Below are positions 26,718-35,646 of a stretch of 64,000 bases of DNA, in pieces. Each line of letters begins with the position of its first letter. Within the stretch, counting starts at the first letter, position 1. The position numbers and the translations under genes are program-made. Source of the stretch: Halalkalibacter okhensis (GTDB taxonomy: Bacteria > Bacillota > Bacilli > Bacillales > Bacillaceae_D); contig NZ_JRJU01000007.1 of NCBI RefSeq assembly GCF_000787375.1, forward strand, positions 62,001 through 126,000. Reading direction: 5' to 3'. A model generated the notes under the pieces. That model was not told where the DNA came from. It did not search any database and was given only the letters and a program-made list of their open reading frames with translations.

Positions 26718-26760
26718 CAAAAAAGGCTTACCCACTGGATTAACCAATGAATAAGCCTAA
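26718..26760 (-). terminator. Late-operon terminator
   Basis: AGGCTTAT...GTAAGCCT followed by TTTTTT on the minus strand, immediately after the tape-measure gene. It ends the structural operon. Confidence 0.75.
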
Positions 26761-26763
26761 GAA

Positions 26764-28920
26764 TTATCTAATGAATCCATAAGGTTTCATTTTCGTTATG
26801 AAACGTTCTGTAGCCTTATCAACTAATTTATCAATGTTGATATCAGCACCTTTTTCAATCTTATCAATATGTAATAAATTTTCAATTCTTATAGTGTTAG
26901 TTGTTTGACTGCTATCAGTATTATTAGTGGTTTGATTACCTTGAATTCTTTCTTGAAGGCGATTATATACCGCATCAGCAAAAGGATCCATTTGTTTACC
27001 GACTAGAGGAACAATCGCCTCTTTACCCGCTTCACCTAGACCAGCGATAGTGGGTTCATCGAAGAATCCTCCATTTTTATGCCAATTCACTGAAAATGAT
27101 GGTATAGGAATATTAAAGCGATTATCTCTATTAGTTGACATGCTCACTCTAGGGAGCTTTAACTTAGGTAATGACCATTCAAAATTGAAAGCATCCTTAA
27201 TTCTACCAATCATTGTGCGTACTACATCAACTGCAGATGTAATTGGCTTTGTAATAGCATTCTTTATGTTATTAAATATTCTTTGTGCTGTTGAATAAAT
27301 ACCTGAAAAGATACTCGATACCGTATTAGCCATGGAGGAAAGAGTGCCGCTTACTTTACTTTGAATTCCGGTAACAACGGAGAAGATAAATGAGCTTATA
27401 CCATTCCAAATATCAGAGAATACCTTACTAATTGATGTAAGAGCTATATTAATCACTGTAGATAATACATTCATGGCTTGTTTAATGATACCTTCTAAAA
27501 CTGACATAACCCCACTAGTGATTTTCTTGATACCTTCGAAGGCTTTGTTCCAGTCCCCTTGTAAAATTCCTAGTACGGTCTGGACTATCCCTTGTATTAC
27601 TGATAAAACACCCTTTATTACTGTTTGAGCATTTTTCATCGTATTTTGGACATAAGAAAGAATGGTACTACCGTACTTTTCCCATAAGTTAGATATTATT
27701 TCTAGCACAGTTTGTACAATCTCTCTTATAGTTTTCATGATTGATTGAATAGTATCTTTCATGCCTGAAAAAGAACCATCCGAATTAGATCGCATTTCTT
27801 CAAACTTTTCCTTTGCCCAATCAATCGTTTTTCCAATGAATTCAAATACTGTATTCATTGCATCCTGAAGTTTTGGAAGAATCTTTTCAGCGAGGTTCAT
27901 CATAGCCTCACCAACAGGCATAAGACCAACCATTGCATTGTTTTTCATTATTTGAAAACGTTCACCAAGTGTAAGAGTATCTTGACCAGCTTTTTCTATG
28001 GTTTCTGAAGAGTTAGCAAGCGTATCTTGTAGTTCTTCTATAGAAAATGCACCTGATTGAATCATTTCAGCCATTTCAGGACCTGCTTTGGCTCCAAATA
28101 TCTCCATAGCTCTAGCTGTGGCATCCCCTGCATCTTCCATATTTTCAATCTCATCTATAATTTGTGGCAATACTTCTGCTGGGTCTTTCCCATCCTTAGC
28201 AATATTAGCTATCCCTTTTGAGAAAGCTGACATTGCTTTGTCTGCGTCATAACCTTTTGCTTCAAGATTCCCCATTAAAGTAGCTGCATCATCGTATTCT
28301 AAACCTGCTGTACGCATAGTAGCACCGTGCTTATCCATCTGTGACATTAAATCACCAACACCAGCTCCGGTAGTTTGAGCCACTCGCCATAAGTGATCCA
28401 TCTTATCCATAGACTCTTCAGCACCAATGCCCCAAGCCTCAAAACCACGACTACCACTTTCGATAAGTTGATCAGATGCTTCACCACTTATACGTGATAA
28501 ATCAAGGTATTGTTTAGTTAAATCCTCTAAACTATCACCAGTTTCTCCGGTTCTCGTATTCAAATCGGCTAAGGCTCCTGCAACAGTCTCAGCGTCATCA
28601 GGCACTTCCTTAAACACATTTTTAAAGCTATCCTGCAGATCTTTTAAGTCATCACCAGTAGCACCAGTTCCATTCCTAATAATTCCAGTAGCTTTTTCAA
28701 ACTCTTGACCTGCTTTAAAACTCGCTGTCCCGATTCCAACAAGAGCAGTACCAATAGACGCTACAGCACCAAGAGCAATTCCTCCTAGCACTTTGGACAT
28801 CTTAGAGCCTTTCTTCTCCGTGTTATCCATGCCTTTTTCAGCAGTAGCTAACCCTTTTTCAAGTCCTGAACTATCGACGGTAATATTAGCTTTATATTCT
28901 CCGAGATTATATGTACTCAT
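26764..28920 (-). CDS. Phage tail tape-measure protein
   Basis: 718 residues. Starts MSTYNLGEYKANITVDSSGLEKGL, then the common TMP core (AGQEFEKATGIIRN..., MDKHGATMRTAGLEYDDAATLMG), a long coiled and hydrophobic repeat region (about 330-580) and a C-terminal tail (GLGEAGKEAIVPL). Sets tail length and is ejected with DNA. It is preceded by the chaperone pair and followed by a terminator; no distal tail gene follows. Confidence 0.92.
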   Translation of the reverse strand: MSTYNLGEYKANITVDSSGLEKGLATAEKGMDNTEKKGSKMSKVLGGIALGAVASIGTALVGIGTASFKAGQEFEKATGIIRNGTGATGDDLKDLQDSFKNVFKEVPDDAETVAGALADLNTRTGETGDSLEDLTKQYLDLSRISGEASDQLIESGSRGFEAWGIGAEESMDKMDHLWRVAQTTGAGVGDLMSQMDKHGATMRTAGLEYDDAATLMGNLEAKGYDADKAMSAFSKGIANIAKDGKDPAEVLPQIIDEIENMEDAGDATARAMEIFGAKAGPEMAEMIQSGAFSIEELQDTLANSSETIEKAGQDTLTLGERFQIMKNNAMVGLMPVGEAMMNLAEKILPKLQDAMNTVFEFIGKTIDWAKEKFEEMRSNSDGSFSGMKDTIQSIMKTIREIVQTVLEIISNLWEKYGSTILSYVQNTMKNAQTVIKGVLSVIQGIVQTVLGILQGDWNKAFEGIKKITSGVMSVLEGIIKQAMNVLSTVINIALTSISKVFSDIWNGISSFIFSVVTGIQSKVSGTLSSMANTVSSIFSGIYSTAQRIFNNIKNAITKPITSAVDVVRTMIGRIKDAFNFEWSLPKLKLPRVSMSTNRDNRFNIPIPSFSVNWHKNGGFFDEPTIAGLGEAGKEAIVPLVGKQMDPFADAVYNRLQERIQGNQTTNNTDSSQTTNTIRIENLLHIDKIEKGADINIDKLVDKATERFITKMKPYGFIR

Positions 28921-29231
28921 TAGTTATCACCTCCTTCAGCTTTTGAAGTGGTGTAACCAGTAATCGCTCTAATAGCGGATAGATCAGCATCTTTACGAGG
29001 ATTCAAGTACCTACGTGCTTTGTCTAAATATTCCCTTCCTTCTTCTGATTTCTTTAATTCTTTTTCATGACATTGTTTGATATATGAAAGAAACATACTG
29101 TGGGGCATCTGTATGATGTATTCATGAGAGAAGTTGTAATAAGAGGCTAACAATGCGAAGTCACTCATTATTTCATACCCTTGATTATTAAAAGAAGCCG
29201 ATTCTCCTTTTATCTCAGGAAGAATCGGCAA
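28920..29231 (-). CDS. Tail assembly chaperone, frameshift-extension part (T domain)
   Basis: 103 residues when read from a TTG at 29231, but there is no ribosome site. The frame is entered from the upstream chaperone gene by a -1 shift at AAACCCA (29240-29246), giving ...NP then KLKLPILPEIKG. This makes a G-T-type fusion used in tail assembly. It ends at the tape-measure ATG (overlap of one base). Confidence 0.8.
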   Translation of the reverse strand: MPILPEIKGESASFNNQGYEIMSDFALLASYYNFSHEYIIQMPHSMFLSYIKQCHEKELKKSEEGREYLDKARRYLNPRKDADLSAIRAITGYTTSKAEGGDN

Positions 29232-29233
29232 TT

Positions 29234-29560
29234 TTAGTTTGGGTTTTCAGCATTTTCAGCTATTTTGTCTTTGTATGCTTTTACTATTTGTTGCATTTGA
29301 GTAATTTTTACTTTCTTTTTTACAAAATCTTCTGTAATAGTTCTATTTTCATCTTGATTTAAAATATGAGTTACCATTTTCACAAATAAACCAATATACT
29401 CTATCTCTGATTTTGACTTCATCGCCTTATCTTCAAAAGCTGCAATTTTCAAAACAAAATCAACTGTTGGCTCCGGAGGAATTGTAAACTGATCATCTTC
29501 CCCGAATTTTAAAATTAGTGGCTCCTGAGTTAATAATGAAAGATCAATAATATTTGACAT
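29234..29560 (-). CDS. Tail assembly chaperone (G-like)
   Basis: 108 residues from ATG 29560 with AAGGAG eight bases upstream. Short acidic-basic protein with C-terminal IVKAYKDKIAENAENPN. It lies between the tail tube and tape-measure genes, the standard chaperone position. Its last codons contain the slippery site. Confidence 0.82.
   Translation of the reverse strand: MSNIIDLSLLTQEPLILKFGEDDQFTIPPEPTVDFVLKIAAFEDKAMKSKSEIEYIGLFVKMVTHILNQDENRTITEDFVKKKVKITQMQQIVKAYKDKIAENAENPN
29240..29246 (-). other. -1 ribosomal frameshift site AAACCCA
   Basis: Codons A|AAC|CCA fit the X-XXY-YYZ rule exactly, two codons before the TAA stop of the G-like gene. After the shift the frame is open into the downstream ORF. 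Confidence 0.75.
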
Positions 29561-29618
29561 ATAATACACTCCTTATGATTTTTTCCTCAAAATAAAAAAG
29601 AAGGGTTTCCCCTCCTCC

Positions 29619-30170
29619 TTAAATTTCTTCTACAATTTTTACAATGTTACCGTTTGTTTTAGATGGATCACTTAGAAGCTTGAATTCGAAATTAAAAACT
29701 GACTCCGCTGTAGGGTTAAATGTAAGCTGTAAACCACTACGATTCTGAGCTCTATACATTTTAAGTTTGAGCTTCTTTCCATCTTGTCGCTTTGTGTGAA
29801 CAAATAACATTTGCTTTACTGGAACAGTACGTTTACCACCAATACCAAGCGTACGTTTTGATTCATCTTCATTATAATAAGTAGAAGAAATTTCATTTAG
29901 CACTTTCATATCTAATGTACAAACTCCAGCATTAAACATAACTTCTTCCGAAGTCACGAAACTAGCTAGAATATCATTTCCGACACCGCCACGAACATCA
30001 TAGAACTCTTGTGTGTAATTTAGTGTAGACTCACCAGAACTTTCACCAATTTTAAGCATCGCTTCCTCAATTTCTTCTTCTGTACTTTCATCTAAATCCA
30101 CGCTGTCTGGCAGAACAAAAAGTTCACCAGCTCCAAACAGGATTGAATTTTCATTATTATTATTTGACAT
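29619..30170 (-). CDS. Major tail (tube) protein
   Basis: 183 residues with the phage-tail-tube pattern of Siphoviridae-type phages: ENSILFGAGELFVLP, L-N-Y-T-Q-E-F-Y-D-V-R-G-G, and an acidic helical insertion. ATG 30170, eight bases downstream of the 30178 gene. Placed between head-tail connectors and the chaperones. Confidence 0.8.
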   Translation of the reverse strand: MSNNNNENSILFGAGELFVLPDSVDLDESTEEEIEEAMLKIGESSGESTLNYTQEFYDVRGGVGNDILASFVTSEEVMFNAGVCTLDMKVLNEISSTYYNEDESKRTLGIGGKRTVPVKQMLFVHTKRQDGKKLKLKMYRAQNRSGLQLTFNPTAESVFNFEFKLLSDPSKTNGNIVKIVEEI

Positions 30171-30177
30171 TAGTTAG

Positions 30178-30621
30178 TCACCCTTTCAGTGTAATTAAAA
30201 AATATTGATTTTGTTCGAACACTTTTTCATTCTCATGAAACAAAAAAGACCCACCTGTCATGAGCTGGGAGTTTAGAATAATTTGATTGTCTACTATGTT
30301 AGATGGACGATCATTTACTTTCTTTTTGAAATCAAGTAACTCAATTAAACGATTCGTAATATCATTTAATTGAATATCATTGGCTGTCACAAGCGTAACT
30401 TGTACTCTATGCTCATTTGCTACTTCTCTCTGAGACATAGGTACAACGTTATAAACAATGTAAGGATAATCAATAAAATTTCCTTTTTCGTTTAGTTGAT
30501 CTTCACTAAATGCTTGTGTTCGGCCGAAGAATATCTTTAGCTTGTTCTTATATGGATAATGATCAAGCAATTCACTAAGTTTTATATCAGAAGTAAGATA
30601 TTGAAAGAAAGTAATATTCAT
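30178..30621 (-). CDS. Tail terminator / completion protein
   Basis: 147 residues, beginning MNITFFQYLTSDIKLSELL. Layout of tail completion proteins: YPYIVYNVVP, then V-Q-V-T-L-V-T-A, then a beta hairpin. Stops four bases after the start of the HK97-gp10-type gene (overlap), as usual in this module. Confidence 0.65.
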   Translation of the reverse strand: MNITFFQYLTSDIKLSELLDHYPYKNKLKIFFGRTQAFSEDQLNEKGNFIDYPYIVYNVVPMSQREVANEHRVQVTLVTANDIQLNDITNRLIELLDFKKKVNDRPSNIVDNQIILNSQLMTGGSFLFHENEKVFEQNQYFLITLKG

Positions 30622-30953
30622 TTTGGGGTCATCCCCTTAGCAACCATTGATTGAATATTACTCTGGTTCTGTTCAATTGCATCACGTATGTATGGCTGTG
30701 CCGTAATATTACGAACAACTGACCCTTCATGAACAACTTCAGCATATTCAACATTATTTGTACCAACTTCAACAACTGAAGATTCTTCATTATGTTTAAC
30801 TTCTGAACCAGTGCTACGTCTTAAGTGTCCTGTCTCTCCGACTGGCGCTCTAAATTTAGACTCACGCTCCATCAACATACCAATATCATTGGCAACTTTT
30901 TCACGTTTACTTCTAATATCTTTGATAGCTTGCTGGAATTTGAAATTCTTCAT
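30618..30953 (-). CDS. HK97 gp10-like head-tail joining protein
   Basis: 111 residues. Pattern typical of gp10: ESKFRAPVGETGHLRRS, then V-G-T-N-N-V-E-Y-A-E-V-V-H-E-G, then a C-terminal A-Q-P-Y-I-R-D-A-I. Coupled to both neighbours by short overlaps. Confidence 0.8.
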   Translation of the reverse strand: MKNFKFQQAIKDIRSKREKVANDIGMLMERESKFRAPVGETGHLRRSTGSEVKHNEESSVVEVGTNNVEYAEVVHEGSVVRNITAQPYIRDAIEQNQSNIQSMVAKGMTPK

Positions 30954-31273
30954 TAGTTAGTCCCCTTTCGTATAAGGACTTCAAAATGCTTATCATATTT
31001 CATGATTTCTGTAACCTTATAAGGCTCCTTTAGATACTCAACATCAGAAAGGATTTTTAAATTCTTGTTCGGCTTACAGAAAACACGATTTGTTACCTCA
31101 ACAAAAACACCGTAAGTTCGCTCAGCTAATGTATTTGAGTATGGTTCAACTTCACCTTTGAATGGAGACTTAATTTGTTCAGGATCACCATAAATAGGAC
31201 GACCAAATTGTTCATAATCAATTATTTCACCCTGTTCTTCTGTAACAATATACAAAGTTTTAGTAAGCCTCAT
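30953..31273 (-). CDS. Head-tail connector / minor capsid protein
   Basis: 106 residues with KSPFKGEVEPYSNTLAERTYG and VEVTNRVFC, the pattern of phage head-closure (SPP1 gp16-like) proteins. Overlaps the gp6-like gene by 4 bases. Assignment is by position plus pattern. Confidence 0.65.
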   Translation of the reverse strand: MRLTKTLYIVTEEQGEIIDYEQFGRPIYGDPEQIKSPFKGEVEPYSNTLAERTYGVFVEVTNRVFCKPNKNLKILSDVEYLKEPYKVTEIMKYDKHFEVLIRKGTN

Positions 31274-31575
31274 ACAACTCGAATCCTCCTATGACGATCT
31301 AAACGATTCATAATATTAGATGGATACTCGGTAATATATGATTCATTTAAACTCCCTTTTCCTTCAGATGTAATATTCTCTACACCTTTACTCAAATAAG
31401 AGAAAACAGCCATTTCCTCAATTACAGAATTCAAAGAAATTGGAATTTCTATAAGATTGCAATAATCCGTAACAAAATCAGTTGCTCTCTGAATATAAAG
31501 ATTTAATAAAACGTCCTCAGTAGTATCTAAAATATCCTTTTCTAATAATGTTTTTACATGATCTAACTTAGCCAT
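31270..31575 (-). CDS. Phage connector (gp6/gp15-like) protein
   Basis: 101 residues, helical, MAKLDHVKTLLEKDILDTTEDVLLN with a Y-I-Q-R-A-T-D-F-V-T-D-Y core typical of the DNA packaging connector family. ATG 31575. Confidence 0.72.
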   Translation of the reverse strand: MAKLDHVKTLLEKDILDTTEDVLLNLYIQRATDFVTDYCNLIEIPISLNSVIEEMAVFSYLSKGVENITSEGKGSLNESYITEYPSNIMNRLDRHRRIRVV

Positions 31576-31588
31576 TGGTTATCATCAC

Positions 31589-31777
31589 CTACTTAGAAGC
31601 CGTTTTCTTAGTAGGTGATTTCGGTTTATCAGTAACTTCCTTCACCAATTTATAGCCGAAATCATGAACTAAAATATTTTTAATTTCTTCTTTATTAGTT
31701 TCACCTTGACCATTTACAAAGGCAACACCATAAGTAGATCCATTGTAATTTTTATTTGGGGTTTCTATTTTAAACAT
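31589..31777 (-). CDS. Small protein between capsid and connector (62 aa)
   Basis: 62 residues, GVAFVNGQGETNKEEIKNILVHDFGYKL, then Lys/Pro-rich tail KPKSPTKKTASK. Similar short genes lie behind capsid genes in many Firmicutes phages (often annotated as head fibre or Rho-termination-like proteins). Role unknown. Confidence 0.65.
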   Translation of the reverse strand: MFKIETPNKNYNGSTYGVAFVNGQGETNKEEIKNILVHDFGYKLVKEVTDKPKSPTKKTASK

Positions 31778-31840
31778 TAAATCACTCCTTTATTTAAAAA
31801 TAAAAGGAGGGTAATACACCCTCCAAACGTTTTTATGTAA

Positions 31841-32764
31841 TTAAACAATTAATCCTTTAAGACGAGCTGCAGACTTGCCGTTAAAAATACCAATACCAGT
31901 ATAGAATTCAATACGAGTACGATAAGCAGGTTTAGATTCAAGTTCACCCATATCGTAAACTTGTACTCCACCATTTGTTAAACCTGATACAAATTCATCT
32001 GCACCAAATTTAACCGCATAAATTGAAGTAGTATTATCATCAGTTCCCTGTGATTCGTTGTGACCAATTACCTTTGAACCATCTACATTTTCACCAGCTT
32101 CAAAGAATGGTACACCATCATATGAAACTACTGATCTGCCAAAAGCATCAGTTGCTGTATCAAAATATCCTAATTGACGAGCAATAGATTTAATTTTGAG
32201 CATTGTTTTTGAATCCATATATAAAGCATCCGCTTTACCTTGAACCTGATAAATTAATGCATCAAGCATTTCTAAAAACTTGTTTTGTGGTTCAATTTCA
32301 ATTTTATAACCATTTGTATCAGCCTCAATTACCTGACTTCCAGTCAAGCGCTTCTTTAACCCATCAAATGACTTTGCATCAGTCCCAGTATCACCATTAA
32401 AGAAAGTATCTTGGAATTTATACGCTAATGCTTTGGTTTTCAAAGCCGTTTGCACAGCACGTTGATCATTAATGTTAGAACGAGTTTGAGCAATGAATTT
32501 ATCAGTGTCAGCATCTCCACCAAGAATTACTAGACTTTCAGTCTTTGGATTAACTGTACCTGTTGATTCTTCATAACCTTCATTTACTCCTCGAAATGCA
32601 ACGCCTGGTAATGTCTTTTCTTCATTGTACGTGTACGCATTCCCTACAATATCCATAAAAGGCATCATTTGAAGTACAGATGCATTTTGAACAAACGTTT
32701 CAGCAACTCCTCTTTTTAGTGTATCTTGAGATAATTTTGCAGATTCTAATAATGTTATAGCCAT
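31841..32764 (-). CDS. Major capsid protein (HK97-fold type)
   Basis: 307 residues, MAITLLESAKLSQDTLKRGV, LPGVAFRGVNEGY, and V-S-Y-D-G-V-P-F-F-E-A-G near the C-terminal third, with Y-R-T-R-I-E-F-Y-T-G-I-G-I-F-N. This pattern is common for capsid proteins of Bacillus and Clostridium siphophages. It directly follows the scaffold gene. Confidence 0.9.
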   Translation of the reverse strand: MAITLLESAKLSQDTLKRGVAETFVQNASVLQMMPFMDIVGNAYTYNEEKTLPGVAFRGVNEGYEESTGTVNPKTESLVILGGDADTDKFIAQTRSNINDQRAVQTALKTKALAYKFQDTFFNGDTGTDAKSFDGLKKRLTGSQVIEADTNGYKIEIEPQNKFLEMLDALIYQVQGKADALYMDSKTMLKIKSIARQLGYFDTATDAFGRSVVSYDGVPFFEAGENVDGSKVIGHNESQGTDDNTTSIYAVKFGADEFVSGLTNGGVQVYDMGELESKPAYRTRIEFYTGIGIFNGKSAARLKGLIV

Positions 32765-32796
32765 AGTATAATCACCTTTACCTTTTCAATTTTTTA

Positions 32797-33381
32797 TTAT
32801 TTTGTTTGCGAATAAGCTTGACTCATTAATTGAGTCGCAGACATATTGTCTGTATTACTATGATTAGATGAACCATCAGTAATGGTTGTACCATTTTCTT
32901 TTAATAGCTCTTCTTTTATTGATTGAATTGAAGAATTCCACACTTCCTCAAATTTTATGAGGCTCTCATTTGTAGAATCCTCATCGTTTCCAATCAATTT
33001 ATCTAACAAGAATGTTGGAAGCTTCTTTTCTGATAGAGTAGACAAAGCCTTATTTTTCAAAGTCTCTCTTGTTTTCTCCGTTTCAATAGTTGCAAATTTT
33101 TCCTTCAATTCCCGAATTTCTTTTTGCTCAGGAGTCTCAGAAGGATTTTTCTTTGCTACTTCCTCATCTACTAATTTTTGAAGGTTATTGCCTTTCCAAG
33201 TCTCTAAACCTTTAGTAAAATAGCTATCAAGCTTTGGTTGCAATAGCTTTTTCCCTTCATCTGTATCAAGAAAAGCTGTAACTCCTTCAGATGTTACCTT
33301 TGATAACCCCTCTAAGTAGCCTTTGACATCCTCTTGACCTTTGTTCTCTTCCAAGAACTTTTTTACATCTTCTAAATTCAT
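32797..33381 (-). CDS. Scaffold protein (GP20/DUF4355-like)
   Basis: 194 residues, acidic and coiled: EEVAKKNPSETPEQKEIRELKEKFATIETEKTRE. Ends with a helix-forming tail typical of scaffolds (SATQLMSQAYSQTK). ATG 33381 with GGAGG upstream, immediately before the capsid gene. Confidence 0.85.
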   Translation of the reverse strand: MNLEDVKKFLEENKGQEDVKGYLEGLSKVTSEGVTAFLDTDEGKKLLQPKLDSYFTKGLETWKGNNLQKLVDEEVAKKNPSETPEQKEIRELKEKFATIETEKTRETLKNKALSTLSEKKLPTFLLDKLIGNDEDSTNESLIKFEEVWNSSIQSIKEELLKENGTTITDGSSNHSNTDNMSATQLMSQAYSQTK

Positions 33382-33483
33382 CTTTCATCCTCCTAACCCT
33401 TACCGTACAAGCCGATAAGTGTTAATATTTTGTTTCACATTGTTCTTTATGCCGTCTACAAAGTGAAAAAAGACATAATAAAA

Positions 33484-33513
33484 GCCACTCACTTATCATG
33501 GATAAGTAACTGA
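33484..33513 (-). terminator. Hairpin after the minor head gene
   Basis: CACTTATC and GATAAGT with TTTT on the minus strand; it stands between the minor head and scaffold genes. It may attenuate transcription. Confidence 0.5.
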
Positions 33514-34368
33514 CTATAAATTATTTGCTCGTTCCCACTCAGAATAAGTCTGATAAGGAATATACTCTTTTGTTTCATTATCTTTTCTGATATTTGTACC
33601 CTCTTCAAGATATGGAACCGTAGTACACCTACAATTCGGATGTCTAATTGGATCATATCCAATATCATAAATATTCCCATCAAGTTCAGCGCACTCTGAA
33701 CATGTATTTGCTTCTAAAGTTGCTAAGTGCTGCACCTTCTGAATTCCATTTTCCCTATAAATTTTCTCACGAGAATTTTCAATTATGTGTGCTGTTTCAG
33801 TTCTAACCAATCGCATTGACTCTGAAGATTTACTCTTAAACTGTGCATCAAATACTTTTGCTATCTTATCAAGCTTATCTCCATTTTTAATACCTTTTTC
33901 AAGATTAATAGCTAGAGCATTCCTTAAAGCATTTTGATTCGTCCAAATTCTATCTGAAAAGTGTTTCCCTGACCAATTTTGATTTACAAATTCATCAAGT
34001 ATCGATTGATTCACACGATTAAAGTTAATACCTACACCCAAGTTTTGTTCTATCGTAAATGCAGACTGGTAATAAGACTGAGTGAAAGCTACTCCTAATA
34101 CAGTAGTCATGATTGCAACTTCTAGATTACCAATCTTAACAAGCTCTTCTTCAACTTGTTCATTAAATTGTTTAATAACCCCTGTTCTCTGAAGTTGGTT
34201 AAAGTCCAATTCACCATCAATACCATATTGCATATACATCTGAGCAACTAATTGTTTCAGTATATCTCTACTATGCTGATACTCTAACAACACTTCCTCA
34301 AAAGAATCATCAGATTGTTCAAGAAAATCCTCAAGCAACTTGAGCAATTCATTATTGAGTTTGTCCAT
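33514..34368 (-). CDS. Minor head protein (SPP1 gp7 / Mu F-like)
   Basis: 284 residues from ATG 34368 with GGTGGG upstream; the ORF can be extended but overlaps the portal. The C-terminal zinc-binding pattern C-S-E-C-A-E-L-D-G, with H-P-N-C-R-C-T-T-V-P-Y, is the Mu F-type minor capsid signature, and R-x-x-R-T-E-T-A-H precedes it. Follows the portal as in SPP1-like phages. Confidence 0.85.
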   Translation of the reverse strand: MDKLNNELLKLLEDFLEQSDDSFEEVLLEYQHSRDILKQLVAQMYMQYGIDGELDFNQLQRTGVIKQFNEQVEEELVKIGNLEVAIMTTVLGVAFTQSYYQSAFTIEQNLGVGINFNRVNQSILDEFVNQNWSGKHFSDRIWTNQNALRNALAINLEKGIKNGDKLDKIAKVFDAQFKSKSSESMRLVRTETAHIIENSREKIYRENGIQKVQHLATLEANTCSECAELDGNIYDIGYDPIRHPNCRCTTVPYLEEGTNIRKDNETKEYIPYQTYSEWERANNL

Positions 34369-35634
34369 ATAACCCACCAAGTTGACTGCGTTCTCTAAGA
34401 TCATTAGCAAAATTAGATGTATCGCTTTCGTTTTCCAACTTTTGCATTGACAGTGAAGGGTTATTAACCCTCGGAAGCCAAGAAACCAACTCCTCTGTAG
34501 GTAAGATCCCCTGCAAGTCTTTTACCATTTGTACAATAGATGCTTCATCAACTGGAACATTTCGAGTAAACGACACAGATACCTGATTACAGTTAAACTC
34601 TTTATTCTTTGCATGTTTAAGCCATTCACAGAATAATTTCATCCTCTTTTTTAATGCTTTTTCAAAGATTGACTCTTTTATGGCTGATAGGTTTTCTAAC
34701 TCCTGTAATTTTAGGCGAATGCTAACCCCTGAAGTGTTACTTTGAAAGTTTTCATTTAGATTCACTTGATTGGTCTGTATGTATATTTCATCCTGCCAAT
34801 CCTTCAGCATATCTTTAACAAACGAACCATTAATATCTTTTGTTGCCCAATATACTCTAGACCCTTTAGGCGTTATTCTTTCATTTTTTGAGCTTCCTCA
34901 TGTGTCAAATTAGCATTTTCAATAACAAGATAGGCAGAACGGTGATCCTGTATCTCATTTGCTGCTGTACTATTAATAGAATTGTAAACATCAACAATAC
35001 GAATAATATCAGCAAATGCAGACTTCTTTAAATCATTATTAGGAATTTCTGTTACTGGGCATCTAGAGAAGAAATGTTTTTTCTGTTCTAGTTGCTTTAA
35101 ACCTTCCTCTAATTTATATCTTGAGAAATGCTCATTGTCCCAAACATCAACATATTCAGCCTCATCAAAAGGAACTTGATATTTTCTAACCGCTACGGAA
35201 ACATTACGTTCAATAGATCCATCATTTAATACAATCATTTCAAGTGGATTAAAAATAGCACAACGAAACTCACCATCTGTATTTATATAGGCTGTTTCAA
35301 ATACTGTTCCATAAATTTCTGTTTGTTGCTTAAGATTGATATTGTGTTCCTTTTCCCATTGTGAATAGTAATAATCAACGGTATCTAGAAACTCTTTATC
35401 TCCCTTTCGATGTGAGTAATTAACAGGCTTTCCAAGTAAATATCCGGTGTAATTAGATACTGTCTTACGACAATAGTTAAAGAAAACACGCTCATCTGAC
35501 TTGGTGCTATCAACTTTAGATTTTTCATGTAAGACTCTATGGTCTCCATTATAATATTGCTGAAGCTTTAAGTATTTTGGTCGTTGTTTATCTAACTCTT
35601 TAATTAGATTTAATATTAATTTATCTTTTACCAC
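34352..35634 (-). pseudogene. SPP1-type portal protein gene, frameshifted
   Basis: The N-terminal 253 residues (34873-35634: LQQYYNGDHRVLHEKSK, FNYCRKTVSNYTGYLLGKPV) and the C-terminal part (from ATG 34810, 152 residues, QLGGLYGQTQ at the end) together make one SPP1-gp6-like portal. The first frame stops after ...EEAQKMKE; the next frame is open through ERITPKGSRVYWATKDINGSFV into the second ORF. The shift lies at a run of six A. I cannot tell a mutation from a sequencing error. Unless the shift is bypassed, no functional portal is made. Confidence 0.85.
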
Positions 35635-35646
35635 ACTTTCACCTCA

